Assembly (NCBI GenBank): GCA_002704825.1
Contig: PAIY01000001.1
Coordinates: 1 to 64,000 of the forward strand
Length of the DNA stretch: 64,000 nt
Direction: 5' to 3'
DNA from: Phycisphaeraceae bacterium
GTDB lineage: Bacteria > Planctomycetota > Phycisphaerae > Phycisphaerales > Phycisphaeraceae
Positions 1 through 9,094 of the stretch are shown here, one piece after another. Under the pieces are notes generated by a model that did no database searches, had not been told where the DNA came from, and saw only the letters and a program-made list of their open reading frames with translations. The stretch's first letter is position 1; each line of letters opens with the position of its first letter. The position numbers and the translations under genes are program-made.

Positions 1-1002
1 AGACATCCATTCGTCAAAGCCATTGTCGATGGGCTGTCGCATGAATGTGATGTGTCACCCAATAGTCAATGCCTCATTGCACTGAGCGGTGGTGCGGACT
101 CGGTGGCATTGCTACGGGGCATGCACGTGATTGCACAACGTCGCAAGTGGCAATTACATTTGGTCGTCGGACATGTACAGCATCACCTGCGGACCGATGC
201 CGAAGCCGATGCCCAATTCTGTGAAGCGTTGGCCAACCAACTGGATTTACCCTTCGAACGTCGGGATATTGCGATTGATCCAGCATTGGGGAATGTTGAG
301 GACATGGCTCGCCAGTTGCGCTATGATGCGTTGATCGACATGGCAAAACAGCATCAATGCACCCACATTGTCACCGCGCATCATGGCTTGGATCAATTGG
401 AGACGATGCTCATGCGACTGGTCCGCGGAACCTCGCTGCGTGGTTTGGGTGCCATGTCGTGGACGCGATCGTTGACCGATGACATCACGCTGATTCGCCC
501 GATGCTCAAAACCGATCACGCGATGGCAATGGCATTGCTCCAATCCATCCATCAACCATGGTGCGAGGATCAAACCAATACCGACACAACGCGGCTGCGG
601 GCTGCGATACGTCAGCGCGTGATCCCGGTATTGCTTGATTTGCGTGATGATTTGCCACAGCAGGTGGTTCAGACCGCCGACCAGTTGCGGCTGATTCAGG
701 CAATGCTCGATGAGCAATGCATGGATGCCATGCGGGCCTGCCAGGTCCGTGATGATACGGCTGGCGTGTACGTCCGGTACTGTCGCAAGCAGCTTCGGGA
801 ATTGCCACCTGCGATGCTGCAGATGGTGCTTCGTGCGATTCTCACGCAAGTTGGGGTCCGTCCTGACCGCCTTGGCGCCAAACAACTCTCACAATTTGGT
901 AAGATGCTCATTGATCAGGACGGGTCAGAGCGACAATTGATCAGGAGCCGTCATGTCAGCGTGTTGCTCAACCGCGATAACCTGACATGTAAACGGACTT
1001 GA
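1..1002 (+). CDS. tilS: tRNA(Ile)-lysidine synthase TilS, 5' end outside the window
   Basis: TilS uses ATP and lysine to convert the wobble C34 of tRNA-Ile(CAU) to lysidine in the cytoplasm, so that the tRNA reads AUA. The reading frame is open from base 1, and the first visible residues (HPFVKAIVDGL) resemble the helix that precedes the PP-loop in TilS, so the true start lies upstream. The internal GTG at 52 would remove that helix and is not the likely start. The ATP-pyrophosphatase PP-loop SGGADS is at visible residues 29-34, followed by VVGHVQHHLR and by TAHHGLDQLETMLMRLVRG, which is typical of the family. About 333 residues are visible, which is normal for a TilS with a modest C-terminal domain. 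The next gene follows about 50 bp downstream on the same strand. Confidence 0.93.
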   Translation, partial: RHPFVKAIVDGLSHECDVSPNSQCLIALSGGADSVALLRGMHVIAQRRKWQLHLVVGHVQHHLRTDAEADAQFCEALANQLDLPFERRDIAIDPALGNVEDMARQLRYDALIDMAKQHQCTHIVTAHHGLDQLETMLMRLVRGTSLRGLGAMSWTRSLTDDITLIRPMLKTDHAMAMALLQSIHQPWCEDQTNTDTTRLRAAIRQRVIPVLLDLRDDLPQQVVQTADQLRLIQAMLDEQCMDAMRACQVRDDTAGVYVRYCRKQLRELPPAMLQMVLRAILTQVGVRPDRLGAKQLSQFGKMLIDQDGSERQLIRSRHVSVLLNRDNLTCKRT

Positions 1003-1055
1003 TTCCCTCCCCTACGCGTCCTCAATAGACTTTAGACCATGGACTGCACAAGGAC

Positions 1056-2846
1056 TTGAGATTGAATACTGCCCAAGGCCCCTTTCGGCTTGCCGAACCT
1101 GTACTCGCTGACTCACGTCCCCATTGGGCCTGGATCGGCATGTTGTTTTTGTGTGCCATCCCCCTGCTGGTCTCACTGGGATTGCGCGACACCTGGCATA
1201 CCATGGAAAATGTCACACTCGCCAGCAGTACCGAAACCTTCCTGGCCCAACATGGTTGGCATGACATCCCCCAGCGCGATGACGCCTGGTACCTCCCGAC
1301 ATGGCGGGGCACGGCCAGACTCAATAAACCCCCACTGGCGGTCTGGCTGAACCTGCTGGCATGGTCGGACCTGACACCTGAACAAACCAACCCCAGGCAA
1401 CTGATGTACCGCGCCCGACTCGTCAGCGTCGTCGTCGGACTGATCATGCTCGGGGCAGTGTTCTGGCTGGGACTGACCGTAGGCAACGCACACACCGGAC
1501 TATTGGCAGCCTTTTTCGTCGGCACAACTTTGCTGTTCCAACGACAAGCCAGATTGGCGTCCTACGACATCCATCTGGCAAGCTTTGTCACCTTCTCTGT
1601 CGCTGCCGCCTGGTGGGCCATCGGACCACACCGACCACAGCGCGCCTTTGCCCTGTGGCGATACCTGCTGGGATGGATACTCTGTGGCGTGGGACTGGGT
1701 GCTGCCATCATGTCCAAGGGACCGCTGTCCTACATCCTGATGCTGCTGCCCTGTATCTGGTGTATCGCGTTTTACCGCAAGGATTGGCTGAAAAACGCCG
1801 GCGGGCTGCTCATCGGCCTACTGGTCGGGACCGGCATCGCTTTCCCGTGGTACTACCATATTTTCGTCAAGTTCCCCGGACTCTCCGAAGGGTTGGCAGG
1901 CGAGTATGCTGCACGTCGGCCGGAGTTCCAGTCGGTGTTCTACTATGTCGGACTGCTGGGCCTGGTCTGGCCGTGGACGGTGATTTTCTTTGGCGCATTG
2001 TTCCAACCGTGGGGTCTGGCCAAGGACAGCCGTCGCCGCCAACTGCTTTACGCATGGGGTTGGATGGCCTTGATTTTCATTTTCTTCTCGATCCCCGAAG
2101 CCAAGCAGCAGCGGTATATTCTGCCGATCATGCCGGCGGTGGGTCTGCTTTTTGGTGCCTTCTGGGTGGATCATCAACGCATCTCAGACAGTGGCCATGA
2201 AGACAAGGGTCTGAACTGGATTCGCATCCCGCATTGGATCATGCTCGCTGGCGCCCCGCTGGTCGTATTGGGGATCATGCTCGGCCATGATTGGATGCTG
2301 GAAAACGGCTATGAGAATATGGTGATTTTTGGCAAGGTCCATCCTGCTTTTGTCGCCCTGTGGTTGGTGCTATGCACCTGCATCACGGCATTGGGTGCGA
2401 TCAATCACTGGAAAAACAAACACCTCAAAGCCGGCTATCTCAATGCGATGTGGGCGCTGGTGTTCACCTCCATGATCCTGCATGCCTACTCCATCGGCCC
2501 GGACCAGGAACACCCTGTCTACTCGCAGGCCATCAAGTTCAACGAGACGGTCGAAGGGGCACCGGTTCGCTTCCTGCACATCAAGGAACGTCACGATGAA
2601 CTCAACGAGGAATTCGTCTTCTTCTCCATGCGTATCATCCATTCGATCACAGCTGATGGCTTAAAGGACTTCCTGACCGATCCGAACTATCCCAAGGATC
2701 AGCCCAAGTACATCATGGTGCTCGACAACGAGGAAGCCAGCAGCGTTCTCCGAAAAGCAGGACTCACCGAGGTGCTGGTGTTCAACCAGGATTACCACGA
2801 AGAATCCCCGATGCTCACCCATCTTTGGAAGTACAGCGGCAAGTGA
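1056..2846 (+). CDS. ArnT/PMT-type membrane glycosyltransferase
   Basis: This is a polytopic membrane protein of up to 596 residues. It resembles the dolichyl-phosphate-mannose mannosyltransferase / ArnT (GT39/GT83-like) superfamily, which moves a sugar from a polyprenyl-phosphate donor to a lipid or protein on the outer face of the inner membrane. An early acidic loop is followed by RLNKPPLAVWLN, the family-typical KPP motif near residue 90, and about ten hydrophobic segments follow up to residue 470. A hydrophilic periplasmic C-terminal domain covers residues 480-596. The start is uncertain: TTG at 1056 gives the longest product, and ATG at 1140 begins at the first membrane helix. It sits 53 bp after tilS and may be co-transcribed. 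The acceptor cannot be told from sequence. Confidence 0.8.
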   Translation: MRLNTAQGPFRLAEPVLADSRPHWAWIGMLFLCAIPLLVSLGLRDTWHTMENVTLASSTETFLAQHGWHDIPQRDDAWYLPTWRGTARLNKPPLAVWLNLLAWSDLTPEQTNPRQLMYRARLVSVVVGLIMLGAVFWLGLTVGNAHTGLLAAFFVGTTLLFQRQARLASYDIHLASFVTFSVAAAWWAIGPHRPQRAFALWRYLLGWILCGVGLGAAIMSKGPLSYILMLLPCIWCIAFYRKDWLKNAGGLLIGLLVGTGIAFPWYYHIFVKFPGLSEGLAGEYAARRPEFQSVFYYVGLLGLVWPWTVIFFGALFQPWGLAKDSRRRQLLYAWGWMALIFIFFSIPEAKQQRYILPIMPAVGLLFGAFWVDHQRISDSGHEDKGLNWIRIPHWIMLAGAPLVVLGIMLGHDWMLENGYENMVIFGKVHPAFVALWLVLCTCITALGAINHWKNKHLKAGYLNAMWALVFTSMILHAYSIGPDQEHPVYSQAIKFNETVEGAPVRFLHIKERHDELNEEFVFFSMRIIHSITADGLKDFLTDPNYPKDQPKYIMVLDNEEASSVLRKAGLTEVLVFNQDYHEESPMLTHLWKYSGK

Positions 2847-3118
2847 TTCAAGCGTGATCATGGCAGTGGTTTTACTGCTATACCAATCGTGAATATTCAC
2901 CGTCCGTCATTCCCGCCTGCGGACATGATGCACGTCGTTTTGAAAATTGAGCACCGGTGTTAACCAGGTACTCAACACGATAAAGTGCAACTGTAGTACG
3001 AATGACAAAATGCTCTATCTGTTTGTATCTGTGACAAAATGGCCTTGAACACAATGGACAACAACAATCACAAAACGCGATTGTTCACCAGTTTGGTTCA
3101 GGATTGAAAATCAGTGAT
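2847..3118. other. intergenic region between convergent genes with repeat fragments
   Basis: No coding potential was seen here. The stretch 2876-2990 contains TATACCAATC and, 70 bp later, TGAGCACCGG with a partner GGTACTC. The same two words occur in the element at 29967-30102, so this may be a decayed copy. A weak hairpin (AACAATC with GATTGTT, 3067-3091) precedes the end of rsfS and could act as its terminator on the minus strand, but there is no clear T-run. Confidence 0.4.
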
Positions 3119-3556
3119 TCACCGACGCGGGCGGGCGAATTCGACCTGCGGAGCATCGTCCCACATCATCTCGATGTCGTAATGCTCGCGCGTCGCTGCT
3201 TCAAACAGATGGACCACCACGTCCACAAGATCAACCACCAGCCAGGAAGTGTCTTGATCGACATCATCCCCCATGCGAGCAATATCGCGTTCCTTGGCAA
3301 GGACCTTGAGTTCACTACCCAGAGATTTGATCTGACGGTCGGACGTGCCGGTGGCAATGATGATGTAATCGGTGACCTGGCAGATGCCCTGGACATCGAA
3401 AATGATCACGTCTCCGCAGTGACGGTCTACGAGCAGCTGGGCCGCCTCAATGACAAACTCACGTAACACCTTGGAGAACCCTTCGTCTTCATAGCGACGG
3501 GGTAAGGCACGTGATTCGGACGGCTTGTGGCCTAATGCTTTGGTATCTGGGTCCAT
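3119..3556 (-). CDS. rsfS: ribosome silencing factor RsfS (Iojap family)
   Basis: RsfS binds L14 on the large ribosomal subunit and blocks subunit joining when nutrients are scarce. The product is 145 residues from the ATG at 3556. The core is FVIEAAQLLVDRHCGDVIIFD followed by TDYIIIATGTSDRQIKSL, and then WLVVDLVDVVVHLFEAATREHYDIE, the characteristic end of the family. The frame stays open to 3670 (other Met codons at 3634 and 3670), but the extra N-terminal residues look unlike the family and no Shine-Dalgarno sequence settles the choice. The gene is divergent from the alpha-galactosidase. The C-terminal DDAPQVEFARPRR tail is a short basic extension. Confidence 0.9.
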   Translation of the reverse strand: MDPDTKALGHKPSESRALPRRYEDEGFSKVLREFVIEAAQLLVDRHCGDVIIFDVQGICQVTDYIIIATGTSDRQIKSLGSELKVLAKERDIARMGDDVDQDTSWLVVDLVDVVVHLFEAATREHYDIEMMWDDAPQVEFARPRR

Positions 3557-3746
3557 GGGGAACAGGATACCGATATTCCGCAGAATTGAAAAACCGGCAC
3601 CTTGTTTTGACGTATCCCAATCCGACCAATGCATGTCATTTTCGCCCCGTTTGCAGGACGTCTCTGGCATCGGACGTCACAATCCTTTAACCTTTGCCCT
3701 CTGTTGCAAATTGGTAAATAAATCATCGCTAACGTGGAGTTCACCT

Positions 3747-5939
3747 GTGACCACCGACCTGACCGTACTGACTGCTGACCAACTGACCGCCGAGTTTGCT
3801 TTAGGCCAAACCGTTGCGATTTACCGTATCGATCCCGACTCACAACTGGTCAGTCTGATGCTGATCCCTGCGGCCAAGCGTGATCAGATGGTTGCCAAGC
3901 GTGAATTTCTGGATACGCATGAAGTCAAAATGCTCCCTGGTACCTGGAACAAGATGCCTGCCCAGAAGCCCGACTGCCTGGTGCAATTGCAACTGCGTCA
4001 CCTGCCTGGCCCCGGCGGATTTGCCCAAGGCATGACCATGCGCAACAATCCATCCGTCACCGGCCTGCGTCTGGAATCACAAACCGCAACTCAGGACGGT
4101 GACAAGCTGACCGTCACCACCGTGCTTGCCAACACCGACACGCCGATGCCTTATGCGTGTGAACATGTGTTGACTTGGCAGGAAGGTGACCGCTTTGCCA
4201 ACGTGCAGACCACGTTTATCAATCGCTCTGAAAAACAGGCGACGCTGGACATGCTCAGCAGTTTTTCACTCACGGGCATGACGCCGTTTGCAGTGGACGA
4301 TGCACCAGGTCGCCTGATGCTTCACCGCCTGCGTTCGATCTGGAGTAATGAAGGCCGCCTGGATTCGCAGGCCTTTGAAGAACTGCACATCGAGCCGACA
4401 TGGACCGGCCATGCCCCCATCTCCGAACGTTTTGGCACGATTGGTTCCATGCCCGTCCGCCAATTCTTCCCGTGGGTGGGTGTCGAGGATAAACAAGCCA
4501 ATGTGCTCTGGGGTGCACAACTTGCCATCGCTTCAAGCTGGCAGATCGAAGCCTACCGTCGCGGTGATGAAGTGAATCTTTCAGGCGGGATTGCCGACCG
4601 TGAATTTGGTCACTGGTTTAAGCATATCGCGTCCGGCCAATCCTTCGAAGCGCCCAAGGCAACCATCGCCACCGTCGTCGGTGATGTGGATGACCTTGGA
4701 CATGCGTTGACCCAATCCATGGTCCGCGCGGTGGACGAGCAACCTGCTGTCGAAGCGGACCTGCCGATCGTGTTTAACGAGTGGTGTACCAGTTGGGGTA
4801 AACCCACGCACGAAAACATGCTTGCCAACGCAGAGAAACTTGCGGACACCGATACGAAAATCATGGTCATCGACGCCGGCTGGACCAACCGCAAAAACCC
4901 CGAAGATGCACAGGAAAATGGGGACTGGAACGTCAACACCAAAAGCTTCCCCCAGGGTCTTGAAGGCATCAGCAAAGACCTGCGCGATCGCGGCATTCTC
5001 CCGGGGGTCTGGTTTGAATGGGAGGTGGCGACCATCGGTTCAGATGCATACGAAATGAACGATGCCCAGCTTCACCGTGATGGCATGGTTCTCACCGTCG
5101 GCACGCGTCACTTCTGGGACCTGCGAAACCCCAAAGCTCAGGACTACCTTGCAACCAAACTCATCAAGCAACTCAAAGATGCCAACATGGGCTATCTCAA
5201 GGTCGACTACAACGACACCATTGGTTTAGGTGTCGATGGTGCTGAATCGCTGGGCGAAGGTCTGCGTCAGCACGTGATCGCAGTGCAGGACTTCTTCCGT
5301 CGCATGCGTCGTGAACTGCCCGAATTGATCATCGAAAACTGCTCGTCCGGCGGTCATCGTCTTGAACCCTCCATGATGCAGATTTGTGCACAGGGTTCGT
5401 TCTCCGACGCACATGAGACCGTGGAGATTCCGATCGTTGCTGCCAACCTGCATCGCTGTATCCTGCCGCGTCAAAGTCAGATTTGGGCGGTGCTTCATCA
5501 GTGTGATGATGCCAAGCGTTTGAACTATTCGCTGACTGCCACGTTCCTTGGGCGCATGTGCCTCTCCGGTGACATCCATGAACTTGAAGATTGGCAACTG
5601 GAGATCGTCAAGCAATCCAACATCGCCTACCGCGATGCCCGCCCCATCATCAAGGATGGTATAAGCCGCATCCATCGTGACATGGGCTTAAGCTACCGCC
5701 ACCCCACCGGGTATCAGACCATCATCCGCCAGTCTGTTGATGGCAATGACCTGTTGATCGTCTCGCATCGCTTTGCAGACAAGCTCAACGCGACCGGCAG
5801 CATCACTCTGCCCGACGGCAACTGGAAAGTGAAAACCGACTTCGGCCAACCCGACCTCATGACCGTCACCGGCAACCAGCTAAGCATCAACCCCGCGCCG
5901 GAGTTCTGCGGGCAGGTATTGGTGCTGAGTAAGGCGTGA
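3747..5939 (+). CDS. GH36 alpha-galactosidase
   Basis: This is a 730-residue glycoside hydrolase of family 36 (clan GH-D) that releases terminal alpha-linked galactose. The GTG at 3747 is chosen because GGAG lies 7 bases upstream (3736-3739) and because the product then has the usual length. The N-terminal half is the beta-supersandwich domain. The TIM barrel begins near residue 330 (FNEWCTSWGKPTHE, then VIDAGW). The predicted nucleophile is Asp487 in YLKVDYND, and the predicted acid/base is Asp554 in GSFSDAHE, after the conserved NCSSGGHRLEP. A small beta-sandwich closes the protein. There is no signal peptide, so it is probably cytoplasmic and acts on imported oligosaccharides. Other GH36 specificities such as alpha-N-acetylgalactosaminidase cannot be excluded. 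Confidence 0.88.
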   Translation: MTTDLTVLTADQLTAEFALGQTVAIYRIDPDSQLVSLMLIPAAKRDQMVAKREFLDTHEVKMLPGTWNKMPAQKPDCLVQLQLRHLPGPGGFAQGMTMRNNPSVTGLRLESQTATQDGDKLTVTTVLANTDTPMPYACEHVLTWQEGDRFANVQTTFINRSEKQATLDMLSSFSLTGMTPFAVDDAPGRLMLHRLRSIWSNEGRLDSQAFEELHIEPTWTGHAPISERFGTIGSMPVRQFFPWVGVEDKQANVLWGAQLAIASSWQIEAYRRGDEVNLSGGIADREFGHWFKHIASGQSFEAPKATIATVVGDVDDLGHALTQSMVRAVDEQPAVEADLPIVFNEWCTSWGKPTHENMLANAEKLADTDTKIMVIDAGWTNRKNPEDAQENGDWNVNTKSFPQGLEGISKDLRDRGILPGVWFEWEVATIGSDAYEMNDAQLHRDGMVLTVGTRHFWDLRNPKAQDYLATKLIKQLKDANMGYLKVDYNDTIGLGVDGAESLGEGLRQHVIAVQDFFRRMRRELPELIIENCSSGGHRLEPSMMQICAQGSFSDAHETVEIPIVAANLHRCILPRQSQIWAVLHQCDDAKRLNYSLTATFLGRMCLSGDIHELEDWQLEIVKQSNIAYRDARPIIKDGISRIHRDMGLSYRHPTGYQTIIRQSVDGNDLLIVSHRFADKLNATGSITLPDGNWKVKTDFGQPDLMTVTGNQLSINPAPEFCGQVLVLSKA

Positions 5940-5943
5940 ATTA

Positions 5944-6050
5944 ATTTCGGGATTTTGGATTTCGGATTTCGGATTTTGCCCAAACCTGCAAATGATCGCG
6001 AACAATTGCTTGCATCAATTCGAAATCCGAAATCCCGAAATCCGAAATTC
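5944..6050. repeat. inverted repeat with heptamer-repeat arms (GGATTTC type) upstream of ruvB
   Basis: The left arm (5944-5978) is built from near-tandem GGATTTC/GGGATTT units. The right arm (6018-6050) is the complement, built from GAAATCC units. The spacer is about 40 bp. A hairpin could form between the alpha-galactosidase stop and the ruvB start. Its design is the same as at 53342-53447, although the heptamer differs. Confidence 0.8.
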
Positions 6051-6065
6051 CTCTACAATACCCCC

Positions 6066-7109
6066 ATGGCCACGCAACGCATTATCACCGGCAGTGCACT
6101 CAATGACGCGGAAGAGAAGTTCAACTCCTCGCTGCGACCCACTTCGCTTAAGGAGTATGTCGGCCAGCCGCGACTTGCTCAGAAGTTGGAGATCACGCTG
6201 GCTGCGGTGCGTCAGCGTGGTGAACCCATGGAACATGTGCTGCTGCATGGCCCGCCCGGTTTGGGTAAGACCACGCTGTCTCACATCATTGCCAACGAGC
6301 TTGGGACGCATCTGACGGTCACCTCCGGCCCGGCGATGACCAAGCCCGGTGACCTCGTCGGTGTGTTAACCAAACTCCAGGCGCGTGATGTGCTTTTCAT
6401 TGACGAAATTCACCGACTGTCTCCGGTGATTGAAGAGTATCTTTACTCGGCGATGGAGGATTTTAAGATTGATGTCCCCATCGACTCGGGGATGCATGCC
6501 AAGGTGATCACGCTGCCACTTAAGCCGTTCACGCTCATCGGTGCGACCACGCGTGCAGGTTTACTCTCCGGGCCGATGCGATCGCGCTTTGGCATCACGC
6601 ATAACCTGGAGTTCTATTCCACCGACGATCTTTGCAGCATCATCGGTCGGTCCGCCAACCTCCTTGGACTTTCTGCTCCCAGTGAAGACGCCCTGCTTTC
6701 CATCGGCTCGCGCAGTCGGGGTACACCGCGTATCGCCAACCGCCTGCTGCGTCGCGTGCGTGACTATGCCCAGATCAAAACCAACAATCTCATCTCGCCT
6801 GCGGTGGTCGATGAAGCGTTGGCATTGGAAGGCATCGACGAACTGGGACTCGACGAACTGGACCGCAAATACATGACCATCATCGGCAAGGTTTACTCGG
6901 GCGGCCCCGTCGGACTTGAAGCCATTGCTGCAACACTCGGTGAAGACTCGGGCACGCTCGAAGACATGGTCGAACCGTACCTGTTGCAACTGGGCTTTCT
7001 CGCCCGAACACGCAAGGGCCGACAACTGACGCTGCGTGGCGCCCAACACATCAAGATCACCCTCCCCAACACCGCGGATCAAAACACGGATGAGGGTGAG
7101 TTGTTTTAA
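6066..7109 (+). CDS. ruvB: Holliday junction branch migration helicase RuvB
   Basis: RuvB is the hexameric AAA+ motor that drives Holliday-junction branch migration with RuvA. The product is 347 residues, the usual family length, when started at the ATG at 6066. The frame runs further upstream only through the repeat at 5944-6050, which is not coding. Visible motifs are RPTSLKEYVGQ near residue 24, Walker A GPPGLGKT at 62-69, Walker B LFIDEIHRL, sensor-1 LIGATTRAGLLSGPMRSRFG, and the winged-helix end YLLQLGFLARTRKGRQ. ruvA and ruvC are not in this window. The gene is followed by a long hairpin at 7117-7232. Confidence 0.97.
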   Translation: MATQRIITGSALNDAEEKFNSSLRPTSLKEYVGQPRLAQKLEITLAAVRQRGEPMEHVLLHGPPGLGKTTLSHIIANELGTHLTVTSGPAMTKPGDLVGVLTKLQARDVLFIDEIHRLSPVIEEYLYSAMEDFKIDVPIDSGMHAKVITLPLKPFTLIGATTRAGLLSGPMRSRFGITHNLEFYSTDDLCSIIGRSANLLGLSAPSEDALLSIGSRSRGTPRIANRLLRRVRDYAQIKTNNLISPAVVDEALALEGIDELGLDELDRKYMTIIGKVYSGGPVGLEAIAATLGEDSGTLEDMVEPYLLQLGFLARTRKGRQLTLRGAQHIKITLPNTADQNTDEGELF

Positions 7110-7116
7110 TTCCACC

Positions 7117-7232
7117 AAGAGCCGCACACGAAGTAAGCGGTTGTCTTGGGCGCCACCGGTGTACGTTCTGGCTTGCGTTGAGTTGAATTAAAAACAAAAT
7201 TGAAGACAACCGCTTACTTCGTGCGCGGCTCT
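7117..7232. terminator. long imperfect inverted repeat between convergent ruvB and the MocR gene
   Basis: The arms of about 32 bases (7117-7148 and about 7201-7232) match at all but one or two positions. They carry GAGCCGC, CACGAAGTAAGCGG and TTGTCTT on the left and the complement on the right, with a loop of about 50 bp. The element lies between two convergent genes, as expected for a bidirectional terminator. The arms are much longer than termination requires, so it may also be a dispersed repeat. Confidence 0.6.
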
Positions 7233-7250
7233 TTGAGACGACGACGACAC

Positions 7251-8693
7251 TTAACCCATCTGCGCCTTAACCAATTCACCAAGCGTCTTGATCGCCGCTT
7301 CGATCTTCTCTGACCAGACCAGGCCACAGTTGATGCGCATGCAGTTTTTGTATCGGCCTATGGCAGAGAAAATCTCGCCAGGCGCGATGCTGATGTCATG
7401 CTTGATCGCATCATGATGCAGCTTCATGGTGTCGACTTTGACCGACATCTGCACCCAGATGATGTAGCCGCCCTTGGGTCGGGTGATGCGTGTGCCTGCG
7501 GGGAAATACCGGGCGATGGCCTGGCGGAATTGGTCGACCTGTTTTTGATACCGCTTACGGAGTTTACGCAGGTGGTGGTCATAGCCGTGCTGTTCGAGAT
7601 AGGTTGCAACGAGCAATTGGGGCAAGGTCGCGCTGGCATGATCCGTGGTGAGTTTCAGGTCCATCACCTGCGCTTTGTACTTGCCCGGCACACACCACCC
7701 CACACGCAATCCCGGCGAAATCGTCTTGGAAAAGGAACCCAGCGTGATCACCGTCTGCCCGTCATCAAACGCGCGAAGTGAAACCGGACGCGTGCCGTCG
7801 AATGACAGGTCTCCGTAGATTTCGTCTTCGATAATCGTCACGTTGTACCTGCGTGCCAACTCAACCAGACGTTGCTTATTCTCCGATGGCATCAGTGTCC
7901 CAAGCGGATTGGGGAAGTTCGATGCCAAGAGGATCACGCGGATTTGTTTTTGCTGCATCGCGTTTTCCAACGCATCAAGGTCCATGCCGGTGTCGGGGTG
8001 CGTCGCTATTTCCTGCACCTTAAGTTTCATGCAACGGATCATGTCCAGGAAAAAGAAAAACGTCGGCGACTCGATGGCAACCACATCCCCCGGCTCGGTC
8101 ACCGCGCGAAGTGACAGCGAGATGGCCTCCGTCGCGCCCGTGGTCACGAGAATATCATCCGGATTCACCGAGCAACCCGAATCAATCAACCGCTTGGCAA
8201 TCTGACGACGCAACTCCAATCGACCGGGGGGAACAGCATAGTCATGTGCCTGTGGACCATACGTACGCGTGACTTGGCCAAAGAGCTTGTTGATCTTATC
8301 AATCGGCAGAACCTGACTGTCTGGCAATGCTGCTCCCAACTGCAACATCCCCGGCTGCGTCATGTCCTCTGCAATGCGCGCAGACAAACTGATTGCATCC
8401 AGTTCTTTGGGATACGGCGCATTGTCCGACGCGGTGGGAAGCTGTATCGACATCCTGGATTGGCGGACGTAATAACCCGACTGAGGCACAGCACGGATCA
8501 CCTGTTGATCCTCAAGCTTCCGATACGCCTGCATCACCGTCGACACACTCACCGACAATTGTTTGCACAACTGCCTCACGGATGGCAGACGTTCACCGGG
8601 TTGCAACGCACCGGATGTGATCATCTCCGAGACATGCGTTGCGACCTGTTCGTAAAGCAAACCTTGATCTGTTTGTTGACCGTTACGTTGCAT
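7251..8693 (-). CDS. MocR-type GntR regulator with PLP-aminotransferase-like domain
   Basis: This 480-residue fusion has an N-terminal GntR winged helix (residues 8-75: LYEQVATHVSEMI, GERLPSVRQLCKQLSVS, VSTVMQAYRKLE) and a fold-type I aminotransferase domain (about 110-475). The PLP-lysine region reads ITLGSFSKTISPGLRVGW, and upstream lies SNFPNPLGTLM followed by EDEIYGDL, where the Asp contacts the pyridine nitrogen. The ATG at 8693 begins directly before the DNA-binding domain; extending to 8882 adds residues unlike any regulator. MocR proteins such as PdxR and GabR sense PLP or its adducts and often control the divergent gene. Here that neighbour is a 45-aa ORF. A direct repeat in the shared promoter region (8727-8760) is a candidate binding site. 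Confidence 0.9.
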   Translation of the reverse strand: MQRNGQQTDQGLLYEQVATHVSEMITSGALQPGERLPSVRQLCKQLSVSVSTVMQAYRKLEDQQVIRAVPQSGYYVRQSRMSIQLPTASDNAPYPKELDAISLSARIAEDMTQPGMLQLGAALPDSQVLPIDKINKLFGQVTRTYGPQAHDYAVPPGRLELRRQIAKRLIDSGCSVNPDDILVTTGATEAISLSLRAVTEPGDVVAIESPTFFFFLDMIRCMKLKVQEIATHPDTGMDLDALENAMQQKQIRVILLASNFPNPLGTLMPSENKQRLVELARRYNVTIIEDEIYGDLSFDGTRPVSLRAFDDGQTVITLGSFSKTISPGLRVGWCVPGKYKAQVMDLKLTTDHASATLPQLLVATYLEQHGYDHHLRKLRKRYQKQVDQFRQAIARYFPAGTRITRPKGGYIIWVQMSVKVDTMKLHHDAIKHDISIAPGEIFSAIGRYKNCMRINCGLVWSEKIEAAIKTLGELVKAQMG

Positions 8694-8726
8694 GGACAGA
8701 TTGTAACCTTCAAAACACACCCCAAG

Positions 8727-8760
8727 CGAAACAGTTGTGACTGCAATGGACCGAAACAGT
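8727..8760. promoter_or_regulatory. candidate MocR operator: direct repeat CGAAACAGT
   Basis: CGAAACAGT occurs at 8727-8735 and again at 8752-8760 in the same orientation, with start points 25 bp apart. It lies in the divergent region between the MocR-type gene and the small ORF at 8862. MocR-family regulators such as GabR and PdxR are known to bind direct repeats, so autoregulation is plausible. This is inference from spacing and position. Confidence 0.45.
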
Positions 8761-8861
8761 GCAAAAAATCTCGCTGTTGCGCTGCAATAAACCGGCAACT
8801 GTGTCTGTTGGGTAAAGCAGTGATGACGATGATTGGGGCAATGAACAAGAAGGAGACAACG

Positions 8862-8999
8862 ATGACACAGATCCATTGCCACACATCGCGTGCCTTGGAC
8901 AAGCCCTCTCGAATCAGCCGATGCTTTGCTGCGATCAGACGATTTTTAACGGACTTTGCTCAGGGATTACACAGCTATCGCCGCCCACCGCATCTGTGA
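8862..8999 (+). CDS. small hypothetical protein, 45 aa, divergent from the MocR regulator
   Basis: The ATG at 8862 is preceded by AAGAAGGAGA with good spacing, a stronger Shine-Dalgarno sequence than most genes here have. The 45-residue product is basic and probably helical in its second half (ISRCFAAIRRFLTDFAQGL). It has no membrane segment and matches no family I recognise. Position and start signal support expression, and divergence from a MocR regulator suggests it is a target. Nothing in the sequence shows its function. Confidence 0.45.
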   Translation: MTQIHCHTSRALDKPSRISRCFAAIRRFLTDFAQGLHSYRRPPHL

Positions 9000-9094
9000 T
9001 TACCCCGTAATCAACAGGATCATGACCGTTTTTCTCGGATTCGGATATGGCAAAGCTGCGCTAAATCCGTCATGATGTCAGACTCAATTGTTTT

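Noticed and set aside
3525-3746. N-terminal extension of the alpha-galactosidase to 3525
   Set aside because: The extra 74 residues overlap rsfS on the opposite strand and resemble no GH36 N-terminus. GTG 3747 has a proper ribosome-binding site.
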